Assembly: GCA_033961575.1 (NCBI GenBank)
Contig: CM066740.1
Location: 58,969,213 to 59,033,212, forward strand
Direction: 5' to 3'
DNA length: 64,000 nucleotides
DNA from: Aselliscus stoliczkanus
Taxonomy: Eukaryota; Chordata; Mammalia; Chiroptera; Hipposideridae
The notes below the pieces were generated by a model, which saw only the letters and a program-made list of their open reading frames with translations, had not been told where the DNA came from and did no database searches. Shown here piece by piece: positions 60,075-64,000 of the stretch (positions are counted from its first letter, which is position 1; each line of letters opens with the position of its first letter). Both the position numbers and the translations under genes were made by a program.

Positions 60075-62200
60075 AGCATTGTCACAGAAATAGCTGTGTG
60101 AGGAATGCTTCTTGAAATCTCCCCTGAAACTTATGACAAATTGAACAGCTATAATTCAACAAAGTATAATTTAGGCAGCAAACAAGCATGTCTGAGAGAT
60201 CCAAGCATCGAATCATCTGAAGGTGGTGCAAATGGTGTGAGCAAGAGAGAATGGAAAGGGAAAGTGCAGAGACGCAGGCCACTGGTGCAGGACGCAGTCT
60301 AGAGCCCATGAAAGTCTTGGGAGAGGGAAAAATCCAGGCTGCAGGCATACTATGTCACACAGTCCTGCCTGAGGAATCAGCATATAATAGAGCTGAACCC
60401 AGCATTAGGGGCAGATTCTTGGGTGAGAACTGTCATTTAAGCACTCACAGTCTGGGAGAAAACAGAACACAAAGACATGGAGCCTGACCAACTCAACCCC
60501 CACCCTCCCAGAGCTTGCCCCATCCTCACCCTCCTAGTGTTAAAAGTGGGCTCCAGAAGAAACAATAACATTGTCAGATTAAAGAACAGAATATCTACAG
60601 CCCTGAGATCAGGAACTACAGTCCCTCAGCCATAGTCACACAGTTCTTGACTAATTCCAGTGATAGGGAAAGAGCTGTAGGGGCAAGATAGCTGTTGGCT
60701 TGTAGTTGCCATTGTTTGGAGCCACAAATACACCAGACGCCTCTCACAGCCCGCCCCATCCCCAACTTCTGGGCAAATCCCTGTGGGAGAAACCAGAGCA
60801 GCTGAAACACACAGGTTGTGCATCAGGCTGCAGGGGCAGCACTGGAATTTCAGAAGCTCAGAAGTCTATTGGACTCCACCTCCTCCCACAAAGGTGGTGC
60901 CCGGAGACCCGGTGACCTGCTCACAGAGGAGAAGCCCACTTCCCATCGCATGAGAAACTGCAACAGCACAAGAGAAAATAAAATGCTACAGCATGAGAGA
61001 AAATAAAAGGCTGTAGCAGAAGAGAAAATAAAACATTTCACCAACACCTACTGAGAAACAAAAGAAAGACCTCTTCACATCCACCTGCTGCAGAACTCCT
61101 GTAGATGCCCAGGAATAGAAATAATAATTCATTAATTGCCATGAATAACCAAGGTAACAACGCAGCTCAGAAAGAAAATGAAAACTCTCAAGACAATGAT
61201 CTTAAAGACATGGAAATATGCTACTTAAATGGCAGAGAAATCAAGATTGCTATCCTGAAAAAAGTCAATGAGATACAAGAAAACACAGGTAGGCAGCATA
61301 ATAAACTCAGAAACACAATAAAAAACCAAAATGAATATTTTACCAAAGAGATTGAAACTTTAAAAAAGAACAAAACAGAAATTCTGGAGATGAAGAACTC
61401 AATAAAAGAAATGAAGAATGAAATAGCCAGCTTAGGTAACAGAACTGATCAAATGGAAAAAAGAATTAGTGATATCAAAGATATAAATCTGGAAATGACA
61501 CAAATGGAAGAAGAGAGAGACTTGAGAGTTAAAAGAAATGAAAAAACTCCACAAGAACATTCCGACTCCATTAGAAAGAGCAACATAAGAATAATGGGTA
61601 TACCAGAAGGAAAAAGAAGAGAAGGCGATGGGAACAGAAAGTATATTCAAACATTTCATTGATGAGAATTTCCTAAACTTGTGGAAAGAGCTGGGTCCTA
61701 AATCCAAGGAGCAAACAGAACACCTAATTAGCTCAATTCCAACAGGTCTTTTTGAAGGCATATTGTATTGAAGCTTTCAAAAATTAATTACAAAGAAAGA
61801 ATTCTCAAGGCAGCCAGGGGAATAAAAACAGTAACCTATAAGGGAAAGCCCATTAGACTACCATTAGACTTTTCAGCAGTAAATCTGAAAACCAGAAGGG
61901 AGTGGAATCAGATATTCAAACTATTGAAAGAGAGAAATTATGGGAATTACAAACCAAAAATAATATATCCATCAAGGATATACATTAGATATGAAGGATG
62001 AATAAAGACCTTTCCAGACATACAGAAGCTAAGGAAATTTTCTGATACATGACTTGCGTTACATGAAATACTGAAGGAAGCTATTTGACTTGAAACAAAA
62101 AGCCATAAGCAACACTGTGAACAGACAGACAGATGCAGGAAATGACAACCCCTACACAAAACAAGGCACTATATACTTAAACATAACATAAAGGGTAAAG
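60075..62200 (+). mobile_element. HAL1 (half-LINE, ORF1-only element)
   Basis: A 5' region with CACAGTCCTGCCTGAGGAAT-type sequence leads into a single ORF1-like gene, then an AT-rich 3' end. No ORF2 follows. This layout and the peptide start MPRNRNNNSLIAMNNQ fit the HAL1 family of ORF1-only L1 derivatives. Confidence 0.65.
61105..62060 (+). pseudogene. HAL1 ORF1-like protein, broken
   Basis: The first frame (61105-61662, 185 codons) has a long Lys/Glu-rich coiled coil at about residues 45-150 and the RRM entry RIMGIPEGKRREGDG. A frameshift near 61640 and loss of much of the RRM follow. The C-terminal domain (KGKPIRLPLDFSAVNLKTRREW) is open at 61768-62001. Confidence 0.7.
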
Positions 62201-62445
62201 AAAATAAAAATTTTATTTTGTATATTAGCTAAATTTTTTTTATAAACATTATTTTATTTAATGCTATAAATGCCAACATTTCTAACAGCTCTACAAAAAT
62301 TGGAACTATAAAAGACACAATCTCTATTTTTCTTCCTTGTATTGTTATTTAAAACTTTATAAACATTAATGGCCCAAAAAGGATAGAAGGTTCTTCCCAA
62401 ACTCTTTCTCAATATTTATTTCTTACTCTCAATAATACAATTCAT
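62201..62445. other. AT-rich DNA, nothing recognised
   Basis: No gene. This is possibly the decayed HAL1 3' end. Confidence 0.4.
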
Positions 62446-62558
62446 AGGCTGGCCGAATGGTGCAGTGTTTGAGCACTGGCTTGGAAAGCCGGCGGCCCTG
62501 GTTCAGGTCCAACATGTGAGGGCCAGTGACACTGCCCTCCAAAAAAAAAAAATAATAA
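62446..62558 (+). mobile_element. Short tRNA-derived SINE
   Basis: The sequence GGCTGGCCGAATGGTGCAGTG..CCAGTGACACTGCCCTCC plus poly(A)/(AAT)n is flanked by TAATACAATTCAT (62433-62445) and TAATATAATTCAT (62559-62571). Confidence 0.85.
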
Positions 62559-62571
62559 TAATATAATTCAT

Positions 62572-63650
62572 TGCATTTTCCAGCTTCTAGAAGCCTTCCA
62601 CATTCCTTGACTACTGTCTCCTTTCTCTATCTTCAAAGCCAGCAACTTTGCATCTTTCTGATCATTCCTCAGTAGTCAGTTCTTCCTCTACCTCTTTTCC
62701 TCTGCCTCTGTCTTCTATTTATAAGGATCCTGGTAATTACACTGGGCCCACTGAATAATTTAGGATACTCTCCCTTTTTTAAAATCAGTTGATTAGCACC
62801 ATTAATTCCATCAAATTCCCTTTGGCGATGTAATGTAGCATATTTATAGGTTTCAAGGACTAGAACATGGACATTTTGGAGGGGCCATTATTCTGCCTTC
62901 TTCAGTCCATGTATTTACATACATATTATAAATCAAGATTCAGTTGCAGAGAGTATAATCTACTCTACTAGGTGCAACAGAAAAGAACCTACTTTGGTGG
63001 TGTTAGAGCTGTTGTTTGAATAATTAACTAGACTTCAGCTCAACTTTTAGGAGTCGTTTCCAAAGAATATAGGCAGAACTAGGCCACCAGAGCCCTGAAA
63101 ATACTGATATAATCAGATAAGTGTCTATGGAATCTAGAAGCTGTGGTTAGGGCTATGGTTTATGCAAGATATCACCTCAACCACAATCAGAAAGCTATCT
63201 CTGCTAAACTGGGAACCCAGTCCTACACCACTGAAACTTGCAGCCCCTGCCATGATTCACACCAGCAAAATGGATGCCTCTTGTCTTATCTCTCTCCTCA
63301 CTTAGCTCAGTTTCAAACTCAAATGTCATACGAGTTCATCTTTTTAGAGGAACCTAAATCATCCAGGAACTCTGCTTATACTGGAGTCTAGGAGATGTTA
63401 TTTTTAGCTTTCTAGCCTCTGCAATGCAGGAAGACATACAAGCAGGAGGTTGAGAATAATATCAAACAAATTAACTAAGTATCTTATGTTAGCTAAGTTT
63501 TAATAAAAATCTTAAAACATAAAACAAAAACAAACAAAAAAGCAGTTTTTACAGGTTCACACACAATATGAAATTGAAAGATATTACTTAACTTGAATTC
63601 AAGAAATGTGGATTTGCCTGCCAATCAAATTTATAATGACTTCAAAAAGG
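62572..63650. other. Old unassigned repeat and unique DNA
   Basis: 62580-62910 has TAAGGATCCTGGTAATTACA, GGACTAGAACATGGACATTTT and GGGGCCATTATTCTGCC. These blocks recur in mammalian genomes in an old repeat I cannot name. The remainder to 63650 shows no gene. Confidence 0.4.
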
Positions 63651-63653
63651 AAT

Positions 63654-64000
63654 GAGTGAGAACTTCCAGTAAAACGGCAGAATAGACAGACACTGTGCTA
63701 ACTACCTCCTAGGATCACACCAAAATTAGAAGCGAATTATACAGCATTCAACCCTGGAGGTCCCCGGAACACTGGATGAACAGAACCATTAAACGAAGAA
63801 CTTAAAGAGGAGGCCTCGTTGGTTCTGGTAGGATGGGCGGAGACAAGAGAGGGCGAACCCTGTGAGGGAGGTCCTAACTGTGGGGAGGCTTCTCCGGTTG
63901 GGAGAGAGACCCTCTGGCTGCACACCAGGCTCTCCAGCCCAGAGTTCCTTTGCTGAGAAGAGAAGTTCCAAGATAGCTGGCAGTAAATTAGTGAGGACTC
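63654..64000 (+). mobile_element. L1 5'UTR (type I), runs off the window
   Basis: It starts AACTTCCAGTAAAACGGCAG and matches the first ~340 bp of L1-F and, from the CTGGAGGTCCC block on, L1-A at 9876. Both reading frames would lie beyond 64000. Confidence 0.85.

Overview
This window is nuclear DNA of a placental mammal. I recognise no host protein-coding gene, rRNA, tRNA gene or CRISPR array. About three quarters is retrotransposon sequence, mostly LINE-1 (L1) of one active lineage group, with tRNA-derived SINEs, ancient L1M, HAL1, L2 and MIR fossils, a mariner, hAT-type DNA elements and one solo ERV LTR. The SINE head (GGGCTGGCTGAGTGG..., ending ..CCAGTGACACTGCCCTC plus poly(A)) resembles what I remember of the Rhin-1 family, so I infer a bat, probably a rhinolophoid. 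That assignment is from memory and is tentative.

Layout. 1-1372 is the 5'UTR of a minus-strand L1 that leaves the window. 1373-9869 is mostly non-L1 DNA with a long SINE, an L1M 3' end, a MIR, a MITE-like palindrome and a hAT fossil. 9870-12965 is L1-A (+), whose 5'UTR looks spliced and whose ORF2 is largely deleted. 12985-13360 is a 5'-inverted old L1. 13362-14262 plus 22512-29650 is one full-length + strand L1 (L1-C), split by a 5'-inverted L1 (L1-E) that itself carries a full-length minus-strand L1 (L1-B, 14263-21508). 29651-31747 holds an old L1, an L2 and unassigned DNA. 31748-35725 is a stack of minus-strand L1 pieces ending in L1-H, whose 5'UTR carries an exact 60-bp tandem repeat. 37003-41681 plus 48099-50150 is L1-D (+), split by the youngest-looking element, L1-F (41682-48098). 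50500-53220 holds ancient L1, a mariner and a solo LTR inside the mariner. 53231-60067 is L1-G (+), interrupted by a TSD-flanked 1.2-kb retrocopy, a hAT element carrying an L1 tail, and a four-unit tRNA SINE. 60075-62200 is a HAL1. A short SINE and an unassigned old repeat follow, and at 63654 another L1 5'UTR starts and runs off the end.

No L1 here looks coding-competent. L1-F is closest: it has a 5-bp deletion in ORF1, two nonsense codons and a few small indels in ORF2, and an intact YADD reverse-transcriptase motif. The points of interest are L1 biology rather than a host system: three unrelated 5'UTR types, two of them built of tandem monomers (about 195 bp and exactly 60 bp); a likely spliced-and-reinserted L1; an antisense reading frame shared by several 5'UTRs; and unusual SINE architectures. 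Insertion order can be read from nesting and target-site duplications.
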